Shown: positions 1 to 8,290, counted from the stretch's first letter. The stretch: 64,000 nucleotides of DNA from JAKVAV01 sp047632755 (GCA_047632755.1 JBLIDT010000002.1:1-64000); one strand, 5' to 3'. Translations and numbers: made by a program. The notes: generated by a model not told the origin, from the sequence alone.

Positions 1-260
1 CGTACACATTTTTGAGCCCTGTCTTCGATAGTATCACCCATAGCACCCTTTCTGGAGGCTTCAGCAAAAGGGCCTTGCTCATAATGATTCCACAAGCCAA
101 GCAGCCCGTATATGCCTTAGGAGGTGTTACCGCAAAACTGCTTACAGAGGTTACTGATTTGGGGTTTGAAGGAGCGGTGCTCCTCGGTTCTGTTTGGAAC
201 ACAGAAGAAGCACCGCACGTAGTCTTCAAAAAGGCTTTGGAGGTAGCCGAAAAACTCTAA
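1..260 (+). CDS. thiE: Thiamine-phosphate synthase (ThiE/TenI family), 5'-truncated by window edge
   Basis: Only the C-terminal part is present. The frame is open to the left edge, where a YTFLSPVFDS-type segment precedes any start codon, so the true start lies outside the window. The strand ending in YALGGVTAKLL, followed by GFEGAVLLGSVW, matches the phosphate-binding loops at the end of the ThiE/TenI TIM barrel. ThiE joins HMP pyrophosphate and thiazole phosphate to make thiamine monophosphate in the cytoplasm; TenI relatives share this fold, so catalytic ThiE versus TenI is not decided by the visible part. Its stop (258-260) overlaps the stop of the convergent TonB receptor gene. The neighbouring TPP-riboswitch receptor supports a thiamine role. 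Confidence 0.8.
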   Translation, partial: YTFLSPVFDSITHSTLSGGFSKRALLIMIPQAKQPVYALGGVTAKLLTEVTDLGFEGAVLLGSVWNTEEAPHVVFKKALEVAEKL

Positions 261-2701
261 AAGCTCAAGCGTAAGCCCGCCAAGAAATTGGTTCCTGCCT
301 GCGGGTAGAAGAAATTCTCGGTAATCGGATCACCCACTACATAAGAGTACGTATAACCGTTCGAACTATATTCTGCATTGAGAATGTTATTCACCAAGAG
401 GCTCACTTCGATTTCTTTAAAAAGGACATTCTTTATTTTGTAGCCGATTCGAAAATCATTTACCCAATATGCGTCAATCCTCTTGGCTTCATTGGAAGTA
501 TTGTCCAAATATTGATCTCCCACGTATTTCGAAATCAGCATCAGCTCTAACCCTTTCAGCGGCTGGTAAATGAGCCTCCCCGCTGAAATAATTTCGGGAC
601 TAAAACTGATATCAGTGTTTTCAAACTCATTTACGAGAACATCGAATCCATTGGTGTAATCGTAAACCACCTCATCGAAACGTCCGATACGGTTTCGGCT
701 CAATGTCAAGTTGGCATTCAACCAAAGATTCTTGGCGATTTGAACCGTTGCATCCGCTTCAATCCCAAGTCGGTAGCTGTCATCCACATTTCTTCGGATA
801 GAAGAACCCACATCGTTCAACTCGCCGGTGAGCACCAATTGATTCTCGTAAATCATGGCGTATCCATTCAGGTTGAGCTGAAAAGATTCCGTTTTGTAGG
901 TGTAGCCCACTTCTAGATTGTTCAGCGTCTCCGCTTCTGGATTGGTCCCTTCCAAAGCATCGATAAAGTCGTTTCTCACTGGCTCGCGATTTCCCCGACC
1001 GAGGTACACGTAAAAGGCGTTTCGATTGTTAAGGTCGTAGCGCGCTCCTACTTTCGGATTGAAGAAATCAAAGGAACGGGTAACGTCGATGGCCACTTGA
1101 TCATTGTCTATTCCGTTCGTCTCGTAATCCACCCTTCGATATTGAATGTCGGCCATAAAATTCCACTTTCCAGTGGCATATTCCCACTTTCCGTATACGC
1201 TGTAGTCGTCTTTGTTTCCGACATTGAAATAATATTGCTGCAAATGATCGATGTCTTGCGAATACTCAGCCCAAACAATCTCGCCGAAGTGATCACCACG
1301 GTAGAAGTGAAGCCCACCACCCAGGGTGAGTTTATGACCTCCTTTGGAGTAATCCAATGAATAAGTGGCTCCGTAGAAATCATTGTCGAGCCATCGGCGG
1401 CGGATCAAATCGGTTTCCGTGATGGTATCTATTCCAATAATGGGGTTTTCCAGACCGTAATCGGAAAAATCGTCACCAGATCGTGATTGCTCAAAAAATC
1501 CACGTCCATATGTATAATGTCCTGCCAGTGACAGTTTCAAAGCTGATGTAAACTCGTGAACCAAGTGAAGCTGGTAGTGATCCTGCTGGTAATCATCTAC
1601 CTCATTTTCATAGAGGTAGAAGTTATAGGTTCTCCCCGAATTCAAAAGGCTTTGAGTTTGTTCATCAGAGTAGCCCTCATTGGCTGCGTGTTCGAGCATT
1701 CCTTCTACATCGTTTTCAATTCGCGATTGCGGTGTTCCATACCAAGATTGGTAGGTGCGCTCTGCTCCTGAGAAGGTAATGGCTTTTACCATGGTTTTCT
1801 TTCCGTAATAACCTCCCGCGAGGTAGTAGCTGCGCAAATCGCTCGAAGCGCGATCAATGAAACCGTCTGATTGAATATTGCTCAATCTTCCCTCTATGGC
1901 GAAACCATTTTTGAGAATTCCCGAGTTGAATTCAACGGTGTGCTTGCGCGTGTTAAAGGAGCCATAAGAATTATCGATTGCTCCGCCAGCTTCTGGCTCG
2001 GCGTTATTTGTTTCCAGATTGACCGAGGCTCCGAAAGCTCCCGATCCATTGGTCGAAGAACCCAAGCCACGCTGGATTTGAATACTGGAAAGGCTCGAGG
2101 CCAAATCAGGCATATTGACCCAAAAAACGCCTTGCGACTCAGAGTCGTTGATCGGAATACCATTTACCGTAACGTTAATACGGGTTTGGTCGCTTCCGCG
2201 AATCCGCATTCCCGTGTACCCGACACCAGCGCCTGCATCACTTGTAGCTATTAAAGAGGGCGTCCAGTTAAGCAAGAAGGGGAGGTCTTGACCAAAATTC
2301 AACTTTTCCAACTCCTTCTTGTCAATGTTCTGAAACGTTGCTGGAGCTTTTGGTGAAAGCCGAGTAGCCGTTACCACAACCTCATCTGTAACATACGGCA
2401 GTGGTTTCATAGAAATGGGAACATCATTCACTCCCGCCATCAATACCAGTTGATTGCTGAACTTTTCGTAGCCCAAATAGGTGGCTCGAATTGAAACATT
2501 GGAGAGCTTCATCTCCCCGAAAGAATAATTACCGTCGTTGTCAGAAAAGACACCAATCAGTGATTCTTCCAGAACTACTTGGGCACCTGCCATTGGGTCG
2601 CCATTCTGGTCTGTCACTTTTCCTTTAAGCACAGATTGTGCGTTTGCTCCTGTAAACAAGAGCATCACAGCCGCTAGGGCCGAACTTAACTTTTTAATCA
2701 T
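257..2701 (-). CDS. TonB-dependent outer membrane receptor, probable thiamine uptake
   Basis: 814 residues. A signal peptide of about 21 residues ends at GANAQ. Residues about 24-105 form a carboxypeptidase-regulatory-like beta-sandwich (DQNGDPMAGAQVVLEE). A TonB-box-like stretch (DEVVVTATR) precedes the plug at about 115-225 (MRIRGSDQTRINVTVNGIP), and a 22-stranded-type barrel ends in the aromatic terminus GLRLSF. Such receptors import scarce ligands across the outer membrane using TonB/ExbBD energy. The ligand is inferred from regulation: the 5' leader is a TPP riboswitch, as expected for the thiamine-linked outer membrane receptors of Bacteroidota. It is the last gene of the leftward vitamin region but has its own promoter. 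The family is certain; thiamine specificity is inference. Confidence 0.88.
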   Translation of the reverse strand: MIKKLSSALAAVMLLFTGANAQSVLKGKVTDQNGDPMAGAQVVLEESLIGVFSDNDGNYSFGEMKLSNVSIRATYLGYEKFSNQLVLMAGVNDVPISMKPLPYVTDEVVVTATRLSPKAPATFQNIDKKELEKLNFGQDLPFLLNWTPSLIATSDAGAGVGYTGMRIRGSDQTRINVTVNGIPINDSESQGVFWVNMPDLASSLSSIQIQRGLGSSTNGSGAFGASVNLETNNAEPEAGGAIDNSYGSFNTRKHTVEFNSGILKNGFAIEGRLSNIQSDGFIDRASSDLRSYYLAGGYYGKKTMVKAITFSGAERTYQSWYGTPQSRIENDVEGMLEHAANEGYSDEQTQSLLNSGRTYNFYLYENEVDDYQQDHYQLHLVHEFTSALKLSLAGHYTYGRGFFEQSRSGDDFSDYGLENPIIGIDTITETDLIRRRWLDNDFYGATYSLDYSKGGHKLTLGGGLHFYRGDHFGEIVWAEYSQDIDHLQQYYFNVGNKDDYSVYGKWEYATGKWNFMADIQYRRVDYETNGIDNDQVAIDVTRSFDFFNPKVGARYDLNNRNAFYVYLGRGNREPVRNDFIDALEGTNPEAETLNNLEVGYTYKTESFQLNLNGYAMIYENQLVLTGELNDVGSSIRRNVDDSYRLGIEADATVQIAKNLWLNANLTLSRNRIGRFDEVVYDYTNGFDVLVNEFENTDISFSPEIISAGRLIYQPLKGLELMLISKYVGDQYLDNTSNEAKRIDAYWVNDFRIGYKIKNVLFKEIEVSLLVNNILNAEYSSNGYTYSYVVGDPITENFFYPQAGTNFLAGLRLSF

Positions 2702-2764
2702 TTCAGATATATTTTTTTAGTTAAGGTCTCGTGCTTGGGGGCAGTCGATGACCAAAACAAGTAA

Positions 2765-2884
2765 ACTCCCTACGCCGGCATTATCCGGATCAGGTATATG
2801 TCCTCTGCGAATCGAGGACATAGGGTATGATCTCAGCCTTTTGAATGGGTCTCGTTTGACCGTTTCTTTTAAGGCACCCCTGTG
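2765..2884 (-). promoter_or_regulatory. TPP riboswitch (THI element)
   Basis: Read on the minus strand, the leader has the classic THI-box parts in order: CAGGGGTGCC, then GGCTGAGATCATACC, a variable hairpin (GTCCTC/GAGGAC arms), then ACCTGATCCGGATAATGCC and GGCGTAGGGAG. These are the conserved TPP-binding core sequences. It lies 64 nt upstream of the TonB receptor start and begins where transcription from the promoter at 2893-2921 should start. No strong T-tract terminator is evident between it and the gene, so control may be at translation or through a weaker expression-platform hairpin. Confidence 0.95.
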
Positions 2885-2892
2885 AGATGGTG

Positions 2893-2921
2893 CAAATGTA
2901 GAAAGATGTATTCGAAATCAA
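2893..2921 (-). promoter_or_regulatory. Bacteroidota-type promoter for the TPP riboswitch / receptor
   Basis: On the minus strand, TTG (2921-2919), 18 bp, then TACATTTG (2900-2893) fits the Bacteroidota consensus TTG-N17-23-TAnnTTTG. The predicted transcription start falls at the first bases of the TPP riboswitch. The -33 element overlaps the 3' end of the upstream kinase gene. Confidence 0.65.
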
Positions 2922-3439
2922 GCGAAATTATTTCGAGATAATCCTCGAAGTGCAGAATCAAGTCGCACTTTACCCTCTCCTTCTACTACTGTAAAAGAGC
3001 AGTTCTGACGCTCTAATTCATTTCGATAAAGAGTAAAAAGCAGCTCCCGTTCTTCTACAGAAGGGCTTTCGCGAAGCGGATCAGGTGACCAAGGGAGGTC
3101 GGGTTTGCATAGCAAATAGTGATCGTATTTTCTTTCTCGCACTGCTTGCTCAATAAAACTCGACACCCGGCCAAAGCGGTAATTCGACCAGATTTTCAAA
3201 ACCAGCATATCAGTATCGAAAAAGCAGATCTTTTTGGCTGCAGCCAAAGCCATTTCTTCTTGAGCAATCTGCCCTTTACAGATCTCATTCAGATCTTCAA
3301 AAGAATATTCAGAGCCGTTTTCTTCCAGGTAATCTCTGGCAAACTCGAGGGCATAGACGGTATCGAAATGATTCGCTAGGGCTTTCGCCAAATCAGATTT
3401 ACCACTGCTTTCGGGGCCAGTGATAGCAATGCGGATCAT
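2918..3439 (-). CDS. NadR-like P-loop kinase (AAA_28 family)
   Basis: 173 residues. The Walker A motif GPESSGKS is at residues 8-15; CFFDTDMLVLKIW near residue 70 resembles the Walker B region of NadR-type ribosylnicotinamide kinases. There is no nucleotidyltransferase domain, so only the kinase half of NadR is represented. Its start overlaps the stop of the PnuT gene by 4 nt (ATGA), implying coupling to the transporter. PnuC-family transporters act by facilitated diffusion and need a kinase to trap the vitamin. Because the flanking genes are thiamine-linked, this protein is a candidate thiamine salvage kinase; nicotinamide riboside kinase is the alternative. The substrate is not readable from the sequence. 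Confidence 0.75.
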   Translation of the reverse strand: MIRIAITGPESSGKSDLAKALANHFDTVYALEFARDYLEENGSEYSFEDLNEICKGQIAQEEMALAAAKKICFFDTDMLVLKIWSNYRFGRVSSFIEQAVRERKYDHYLLCKPDLPWSPDPLRESPSVEERELLFTLYRNELERQNCSFTVVEGEGKVRLDSALRGLSRNNFA

Positions 3440-4014
3440 GAGGTTTGGGATTGTTTTTTAAAATCCTTTCGCCAAGCGAAAAAACCGTAAACAGCAAGGA
3501 AAGTGTAAACGATAGAGAGCATAGCGTAGACATTTAAGTCACGTGATAAATAAAGGTAAATGGTTAGGGAATTGATACAAATCCAATAGATCCAGTTTTC
3601 AATGATTCTTTTGGCCACCATCCAAGTGGCAATAAAACTAAAGATGGTAGTGAACGAATCGAGCAGTGGCATCTCAGCGTCGGTAAACGTCTTTAGCAGA
3701 AAAAACAGACCCACGGTAGCTGCATAACCGACAACGAGAATTACCACGTGAGTCGGAATTGTGAGGGCGCTTATTTCAAATTTTCCTGAATCGCTCTTCC
3801 CGCGGCTCCACGCCCACCAGCCATAAAAGCCCATGAATACGTAATACGTAAAGAGAACCGACTCGGCGTAGATTTTCGCATCGACAAAAAGCCAAATACT
3901 CAGCGCTGAACCAATGATCCCCAAAGGCCAGCACCAAATATTCTCGCGTGCGGCCAATACCACATAGCCAATACTGAAAGCAACGCCAACATACTCAAGA
4001 GTTTCAACCGTCAT
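3436..4014 (-). CDS. pnuT: PnuC-family vitamin transporter, probably PnuT (thiamine)
   Basis: 192 residues, almost entirely hydrophobic, with about seven membrane segments, as usual for the PnuC family (half-SWEET-like fold, facilitated diffusion, metabolic trapping by a kinase). Tryptophan-rich segments typical of the family are visible (WCWPLGIIGSALSIW; FYGWWAW). The gene overlaps the YkoF-like gene upstream by 11 nt and the kinase gene downstream by 4 nt, so the three are almost certainly co-expressed. Assignment as PnuT rather than PnuC (nicotinamide riboside) or PnuX (riboflavin) rests on the thiamine-binding-type neighbour and the nearby TPP riboswitch. No riboswitch precedes this gene itself. 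Confidence 0.75.
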   Translation of the reverse strand: MTVETLEYVGVAFSIGYVVLAARENIWCWPLGIIGSALSIWLFVDAKIYAESVLFTYYVFMGFYGWWAWSRGKSDSGKFEISALTIPTHVVILVVGYAATVGLFFLLKTFTDAEMPLLDSFTTIFSFIATWMVAKRIIENWIYWICINSLTIYLYLSRDLNVYAMLSIVYTFLAVYGFFAWRKDFKKQSQTS

Positions 4015-4270
4015 AACTGTACCCGAGGTCGAGATCTCCTTTTAACACCTTTATAACAAAGGAAGCTTTCACTCCATTTTTATAGACCTCCTTGGTCGCA
4101 TTCTTCAGTGTTTCGAACACCAAGTCGAAGTTGCCTTTAACTTGTGTACTCATGGCGTTTACGTGAATTTCTAGTTCAGCTTCTTGATGAAGCAAAGCGA
4201 GGAAAGCGAGAATTTGCTTTTCGTAGTCTTCGCGCAAGGGGTACATAGATATTTCAATGGTAGCAGTCAT
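4004..4270 (-). CDS. YkoF/MTH1187-like thiamine-binding domain protein
   Basis: 88 residues. The start MTATIEISMYPL, a central AMSTQVKGNFDLVFETLK segment and the close on an IKVLKGDLDLGYS strand fit the ferredoxin-like domain of the thiamine-binding YkoF/UPF0045 (DUF77) family. It is a single small soluble domain with no signal peptide. It overlaps pnuT by 11 nt and begins one base after the stop of the leucine-rich-repeat gene. The likely role is cytoplasmic binding of thiamine or its HMP moiety during salvage; binding is inferred from the family, not shown by individual residues. Confidence 0.72.
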   Translation of the reverse strand: MTATIEISMYPLREDYEKQILAFLALLHQEAELEIHVNAMSTQVKGNFDLVFETLKNATKEVYKNGVKASFVIKVLKGDLDLGYSYDG

Positions 4271-4271
4271 A

Positions 4272-4853
4272 TCAATTGCAATTGCAGGGTGATGAAAAGT
4301 ATATTTTTAATTGTGGGTACTGGGTTCGAATGGCTTTTTGATCAGCCTTATTTAATTCTGTCATTCTCAAGTCTATCCTTTCCAAATGATCTAAACCTTC
4401 TGGTAATGAGTTGATATTGGTTCCGCGTAAGTCGAGACTCCGTAAAGATTTGAGTTGGCTAATCTCCTTCGGGAGAAATGAGAGTCCGGTGTGCTTAAAT
4501 GAAAGCTCTTTTAATCCTTTCAACTTCAGTATGCCCTTTGGGAAAACAGCTAAGTCGAGGCGCTTTATGTATAAAGAGTTCATCGTCTTGTCCGCGAAAC
4601 ACTCAGGAAGGTCTGTGAAAATCGCTTTCTCGATAGCAAGACTTTTAAAAGAGCAATCGCAATAATCTCTCAATCCGATTACCTCGTCACCTTTTACAGA
4701 GAGGAAACCATTTTTTATATCTGAGCAGGGCTTTTGAAAAAAATCAATCGGTAAAGTCGACGTCAGTAAGATCACTAAGGTGACGTTCAGCCACAAGCGC
4801 GTCCTTTTGGAGCTGCGCACGAAGTTGGTCCAGGCTTTCAAATTTAATCTCAT
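4272..4853 (-). CDS. Small leucine-rich-repeat protein, start uncertain
   Basis: Up to 193 residues. From about residue 90 there are leucine-rich repeats of about 23 residues (KGLKELSFKHTGLSFLPKEI; KSLRSLDLRGTNINSLPEGL), ending in a cysteine-bearing tail (SSPCNCN). The longest frame starts inside ribF and overlaps its last 110 nt. That overlap encodes a basic stretch then a hydrophobic run (LWLNVTLVILLTSTL), which could be a signal anchor or only a shadow of ribF. A GTG at 4775 (residue 27) is an alternative start. Six further cysteines, several in a C-x-C or CD-C setting, suggest an exported protein. Function unknown; probably co-transcribed with ribF and the vitamin genes. Confidence 0.6.
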   Translation of the reverse strand: MRLNLKAWTNFVRSSKRTRLWLNVTLVILLTSTLPIDFFQKPCSDIKNGFLSVKGDEVIGLRDYCDCSFKSLAIEKAIFTDLPECFADKTMNSLYIKRLDLAVFPKGILKLKGLKELSFKHTGLSFLPKEISQLKSLRSLDLRGTNINSLPEGLDHLERIDLRMTELNKADQKAIRTQYPQLKIYFSSPCNCN

Positions 4854-5700
4854 CGCGAATTCGATCTACGAAGGTAACCTTGATTTCCTTTTCGTAGAGG
4901 TCTCCTTCAAAATCAAAGAGATTAACTTCCAAAATTCGCTCTTCAGAATCGCTTACCGTCGGTCTACTTCCAAGGTTGGCCATTCCGCGGTAGAGCAAAC
5001 CGTCATAAAGGACACTCACTGAGTAAACTCCTTTTCCTGGGATCAATTTATATGACTCATCGGGCTCAACGTTGGCCGTCGGGAAACCAATCGAACGACC
5101 AATCTTTTCTCCCGCCACTACTATTCCTCTCACGGAGTAGCGGTAACCTAGAAATTCATTGGCTCTAGCCAAATCACCCTGCAGTAAAGCATTTCTGATT
5201 TTCGTAGAACTCACATTGACATCGTCAATTTCTTGGGCTGAAATCTCCTCCACTTCAAACCCATACGAGGGAGCGCTATTTTTTAATTCTTCCAAATTGC
5301 CCTCTCGGTTTCGTCCAAAATGATGGTCATAACCAATGACCAATTTGGAGACATTGATATCTCTCACCAAAATATCTCGAACATATTCCACGGCAGTAAT
5401 TCGACTAAAGCTGAGCGAAAATGGGTGGATAATAAGGTGATCAATTCCCGATTCTTCGAGAAGTTCGATTCTTTCTTTGAGGGTAGAAAGAAGTTTGAGT
5501 TCATTGTAATCTGGAAATAAAACGAGCCGTGGATGTGGCCAAAAGGTTAAAAGAACGGACTCCCCGCCTTCCTGCTTTGCCAGTTCATTGATGCGTTTCA
5601 GAATGGTTCGGTGACCAATGTGAACCCCGTCAAATGTACCCACAGTAACGATGGTGCCAGAGGCAGGACGGAAATCGGCAACATCACGGTATACTTCCAA
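4744..5700 (-). CDS. ribF: Bifunctional riboflavin kinase / FAD synthetase
   Basis: 318 residues, normal length. The N-terminal FMN adenylyltransferase domain carries GTFDGVHIGH at residues 21-30. The C-terminal riboflavin kinase domain carries GRSIGFPTAN near residue 205. The enzyme converts riboflavin to FMN and then to FAD in the cytoplasm. The start chosen is TTG at 5700: an AAAGGA Shine-Dalgarno lies about 8 nt upstream, and the N-terminus (EVYRDVADF) matches where relatives begin. It heads the leftward vitamin region and is divergent from atpD. Confidence 0.95.
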   Translation of the reverse strand: MEVYRDVADFRPASGTIVTVGTFDGVHIGHRTILKRINELAKQEGGESVLLTFWPHPRLVLFPDYNELKLLSTLKERIELLEESGIDHLIIHPFSLSFSRITAVEYVRDILVRDINVSKLVIGYDHHFGRNREGNLEELKNSAPSYGFEVEEISAQEIDDVNVSSTKIRNALLQGDLARANEFLGYRYSVRGIVVAGEKIGRSIGFPTANVEPDESYKLIPGKGVYSVSVLYDGLLYRGMANLGSRPTVSDSEERILEVNLFDFEGDLYEKEIKVTFVDRIRDEIKFESLDQLRAQLQKDALVAERHLSDLTDVDFTD

Positions 5701-5778
5701 GTTAGTTTCCTTTGTTTAAGTGGGATTAAGGCTCCGAAGAGACCCCAAAATTATGAAAAATTAAATGCGCTCAGTGGG

Positions 5779-5809
5779 TTGGTTATAACCAAGTTAAATT
5801 TTAGCTTTG
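5779..5809 (+). promoter_or_regulatory. Bacteroidota-type promoter for atpDC
   Basis: TTGG (5779-5782), 19 bp, then TAGCTTTG (5802-5809) matches the Bacteroidota consensus exactly. It lies about 48 nt upstream of the atpD start, inside what would otherwise be an in-frame extension of the reading frame, which argues against the longer start at 5611. Confidence 0.7.
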
Positions 5810-5856
5810 CACCGCAATTTATTGACCCTAAAAGTCAAATCTTAACACAACAAAAA

Positions 5857-7362
5857 ATGGCGAATAATACCGGTAAAGTAGTTCAGGTCATCGGACCGGT
5901 AATTGACGTAAGTTTTGCAGAAGCGCAAAGTTTACCGAACATTTATGACTCTTTGGTAATCACTAGAGCCGATGGTTCTAAATTGGTTCTTGAGTGTCAA
6001 CAACATGTAGGTGAGGATACCGTGCGAACCATCGCAATGGAAGCCACCGACGGAATCGCAAGAGGGACGGAGGTAGTAAATACTGGTAGCCCCATAGTAA
6101 TGCCAACGGGTGAACAGGTAAAAGGACGCCTCTTCAATGTAACTGGAGATGCCATTGATGGTATCGGAGAAGTTTCAAAAGAAGGTGGTTACCCCATTCA
6201 CCGACCAGCTCCAAAATTCGAAAACCTTTCTACTGCTAACGAGATCCTTTATACAGGAATCAAAGTTATCGACCTTATCGAGCCTTACTCGAAGGGAGGA
6301 AAAATTGGTCTTTTTGGTGGTGCGGGAGTAGGTAAAACTGTTTTGATCCAAGAGTTGATCAACAACATTGCAAAAGGATATTCAGGTCTTTCGGTATTCG
6401 CAGGAGTAGGTGAAAGAACCCGTGAAGGAAACGACCTTCTTCGTGAAATGCTTGAATCTGGAATTATCACTTACGGTGATGAGTTCATGAAAAGTATGGA
6501 GAGTGGAGGATGGGACTTGTCTAAAGTTGACAAGGAGCAAATGAAAACTTCACAAGCAACTTTCGTATTCGGTCAGATGAACGAACCTCCTGGAGCACGC
6601 GCACGTGTAGCTCTTTCAGGATTGACTATGGCTGAGTACTTCCGTGACGGAGAAGAAGACGGACAAGGAAAAGACATCCTTTTCTTTATCGACAATATTT
6701 TCCGATTTACTCAAGCAGGTTCTGAGGTGTCAGCACTTCTAGGACGTATGCCATCGGCAGTAGGATACCAGCCTACACTAGCCACCGAGATGGGTGCCAT
6801 GCAAGAGCGAATTACTTCAACCAAGCGTGGATCGATTACATCTGTACAAGCCGTATACGTGCCTGCAGATGATTTAACTGACCCTGCACCAGCAACGACG
6901 TTCTCTCACTTGGATGCCACTACAGTACTTTCTCGTAAGATTGCCGAGCTAGGTATTTACCCAGCGGTAGATCCATTGGATTCAACGTCTCGAATCCTTA
7001 GTAGAGAAGTAGTAGGAAATGAGCACTACGATTGCGCCCAACGAGTGAAAGAAACGCTACAGCGCTACAAGGAACTTCAAGACATCATTGCCATTTTGGG
7101 TATGGATGAATTGAGTGAAGAGGACAAGCAAATTGTACACAGAGCACGTCGTGTTCAGCGATTCCTTTCTCAGCCTTTCCACGTAGCCGAGCAGTTTACA
7201 GGTCTCGAAGGAGTATTGGTTCCTATCGAAGAATGCATCAAAGGATTCAACATGATTCTCGAAGGAGAGCTTGACCAGTATCCCGAAGCAGCTTTCAACT
7301 TGAAAGGAAACATTGACGAAGTAATCGAAGCGGGTGAGAAAATGCTCGCTGATAACAAATAA
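5857..7362 (+). CDS. atpD: ATP synthase F1 subunit beta
   Basis: 501 residues from ATG 5857 (MANNTGKVVQVIGPVIDV). The frame is open back to 5611, but that extension lacks family similarity, contains the promoter and overlaps ribF. The Walker A loop GGAGVGKT is at about residues 154-161, followed by GERTREGNDL and the Walker B region DILFFIDNIFRFTQ; the C-terminal catalytic signature ALLGRMPSAVGYQPTLA is present. Beta is the catalytic subunit of the F1 sector. Only atpD and atpC are here; the rest of the F-type operon must lie elsewhere, as is common in Bacteroidota. Confidence 0.97.
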   Translation: MANNTGKVVQVIGPVIDVSFAEAQSLPNIYDSLVITRADGSKLVLECQQHVGEDTVRTIAMEATDGIARGTEVVNTGSPIVMPTGEQVKGRLFNVTGDAIDGIGEVSKEGGYPIHRPAPKFENLSTANEILYTGIKVIDLIEPYSKGGKIGLFGGAGVGKTVLIQELINNIAKGYSGLSVFAGVGERTREGNDLLREMLESGIITYGDEFMKSMESGGWDLSKVDKEQMKTSQATFVFGQMNEPPGARARVALSGLTMAEYFRDGEEDGQGKDILFFIDNIFRFTQAGSEVSALLGRMPSAVGYQPTLATEMGAMQERITSTKRGSITSVQAVYVPADDLTDPAPATTFSHLDATTVLSRKIAELGIYPAVDPLDSTSRILSREVVGNEHYDCAQRVKETLQRYKELQDIIAILGMDELSEEDKQIVHRARRVQRFLSQPFHVAEQFTGLEGVLVPIEECIKGFNMILEGELDQYPEAAFNLKGNIDEVIEAGEKMLADNK

Positions 7363-7365
7363 GAC

Positions 7366-7602
7366 ATGACCGTTGACATCATTACACCCGATGAAAGTCT
7401 TTACTCAGGCGACGCCACTGCGGTGATGGTCCCTGGTATTGATGGAAGTTTGGGTATACTCGAACGTCACGCTCCACTTATCTCTGCTCTTAAAAAAGGA
7501 CAGGTGAAAGTAACAGATGGCTCAGGCAAGGAAATGACCTTTGAAATCGATGGCGGTGTGGCCGAAGTGAAAAACAACAAAGTGATCATCTTGGCGGAAT
7601 AG
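7366..7602 (+). CDS. atpC: ATP synthase F1 subunit epsilon, short form
   Basis: 78 residues. It consists only of the N-terminal beta-sandwich (MTVDIITPDESLYSG; VPGIDGSLGILERHAPLISAL) and stops where the C-terminal two-helix inhibitory domain would begin in E. coli-type epsilon (about 135 residues). Short epsilons are usual in this phylum, so this is probably not a truncation. It starts 3 nt after the atpD stop and is followed by a strong terminator. Confidence 0.93.
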   Translation: MTVDIITPDESLYSGDATAVMVPGIDGSLGILERHAPLISALKKGQVKVTDGSGKEMTFEIDGGVAEVKNNKVIILAE

Positions 7603-7626
7603 CCAAACGGTCTCAGCATATTTTAG

Positions 7627-7653
7627 AGCCGCTTCGAAAGGAGCGGCTTTTTT
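7627..7653 (+). terminator. Rho-independent terminator of atpDC
   Basis: Inverted repeat AGCCGCT (7627-7633) / AGCGGCT (7642-7648) with an 8-nt loop, followed by a T run to 7653. Confidence 0.88.
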
Positions 7654-7717
7654 GTTTTCGAGAAATTCGAAAAAGTAAAATGCAACAATTAATTACTTAT
7701 TCGTCGCATATTTTGCG

Positions 7718-8290
7718 GTGTTCATTTTTAAGATGCATCGATTAGAAGGACTTGGTGCTGAAATCGGCGGTGGCTCATTTGTGGTTTGTCACCATCCATT
7801 TGACGATGGAAACGGAAGAATAGCCCGTACCTTGACTGATCTACTTTTGGTACGAGCGGACAAAAGTACCCAACGGTTCTACAGCATGTCAGCTCAAATA
7901 AGGCTTGAGTGAAAGCAGTATTATGCCATTTTGGAAAAGACCCAACAAAGCAATCTCGACATCACCTTGTGGATGATGTGGTTTCTAAATTGCCTCAAAA
8001 ATAGCTTGAGGTCTACAAATGCTTTTTTGAAAAGAGTATTGGCGAAAGCCGAATTCTGGAACAGGCATTCGAAAACCATTTTGAACAAAAGGCAGAAAGA
8101 AATGCTGAATAGGCTTTGGGACGGATTTGAAGGGAAGTTGACTTCTTTGAAGATGGCCAAGATGGTCAAGTGCTCGAAAGACTCAGCTATCAGAGATATA
8201 AATGATTTGACTGTTAAAGGTGCGCTTCAGAAAGAAGCTGCGGGTGGGAGAAGTACCAATTATGAACTGGTGAAGTTAGTTGGGAATTAG
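7718..8290 (+). pseudogene. Fic-family protein remnant (N-truncated, in-frame stop)
   Basis: One reading frame is split by a single TGA at 7910-7912. Before it is the Fic catalytic motif HHPFDDGNGRIAR followed by TDLLLVRADKSTQRFYSMSA. After it the same frame continues with KQYYAILEKTQQ and a C-terminal winged-helix-like part ending in GRSTNYELV. Reading through TGA as Arg (a CGA-to-TGA change) restores the normal Fic C-terminal half. The N-terminal half of the family (DUF4172-type plus the first Fic helices) is missing: upstream is intergenic sequence after the atpC terminator. Intact relatives AMPylate proteins or act as toxins or regulators. The sequence says this copy is dead, barring stop readthrough. 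Confidence 0.8.

Noticed and set aside
3436..4014. PnuC for nicotinamide riboside
   Set aside because: Not excluded, but the coupled YkoF-like gene and TPP-riboswitch receptor favour thiamine; kept as the alternative in the gene entry.
5611..5856. 82-residue N-terminal extension of AtpD
   Set aside because: It overlaps ribF, contains a consensus promoter and has no similarity to F1 beta; the canonical N-terminus starts at 5857.
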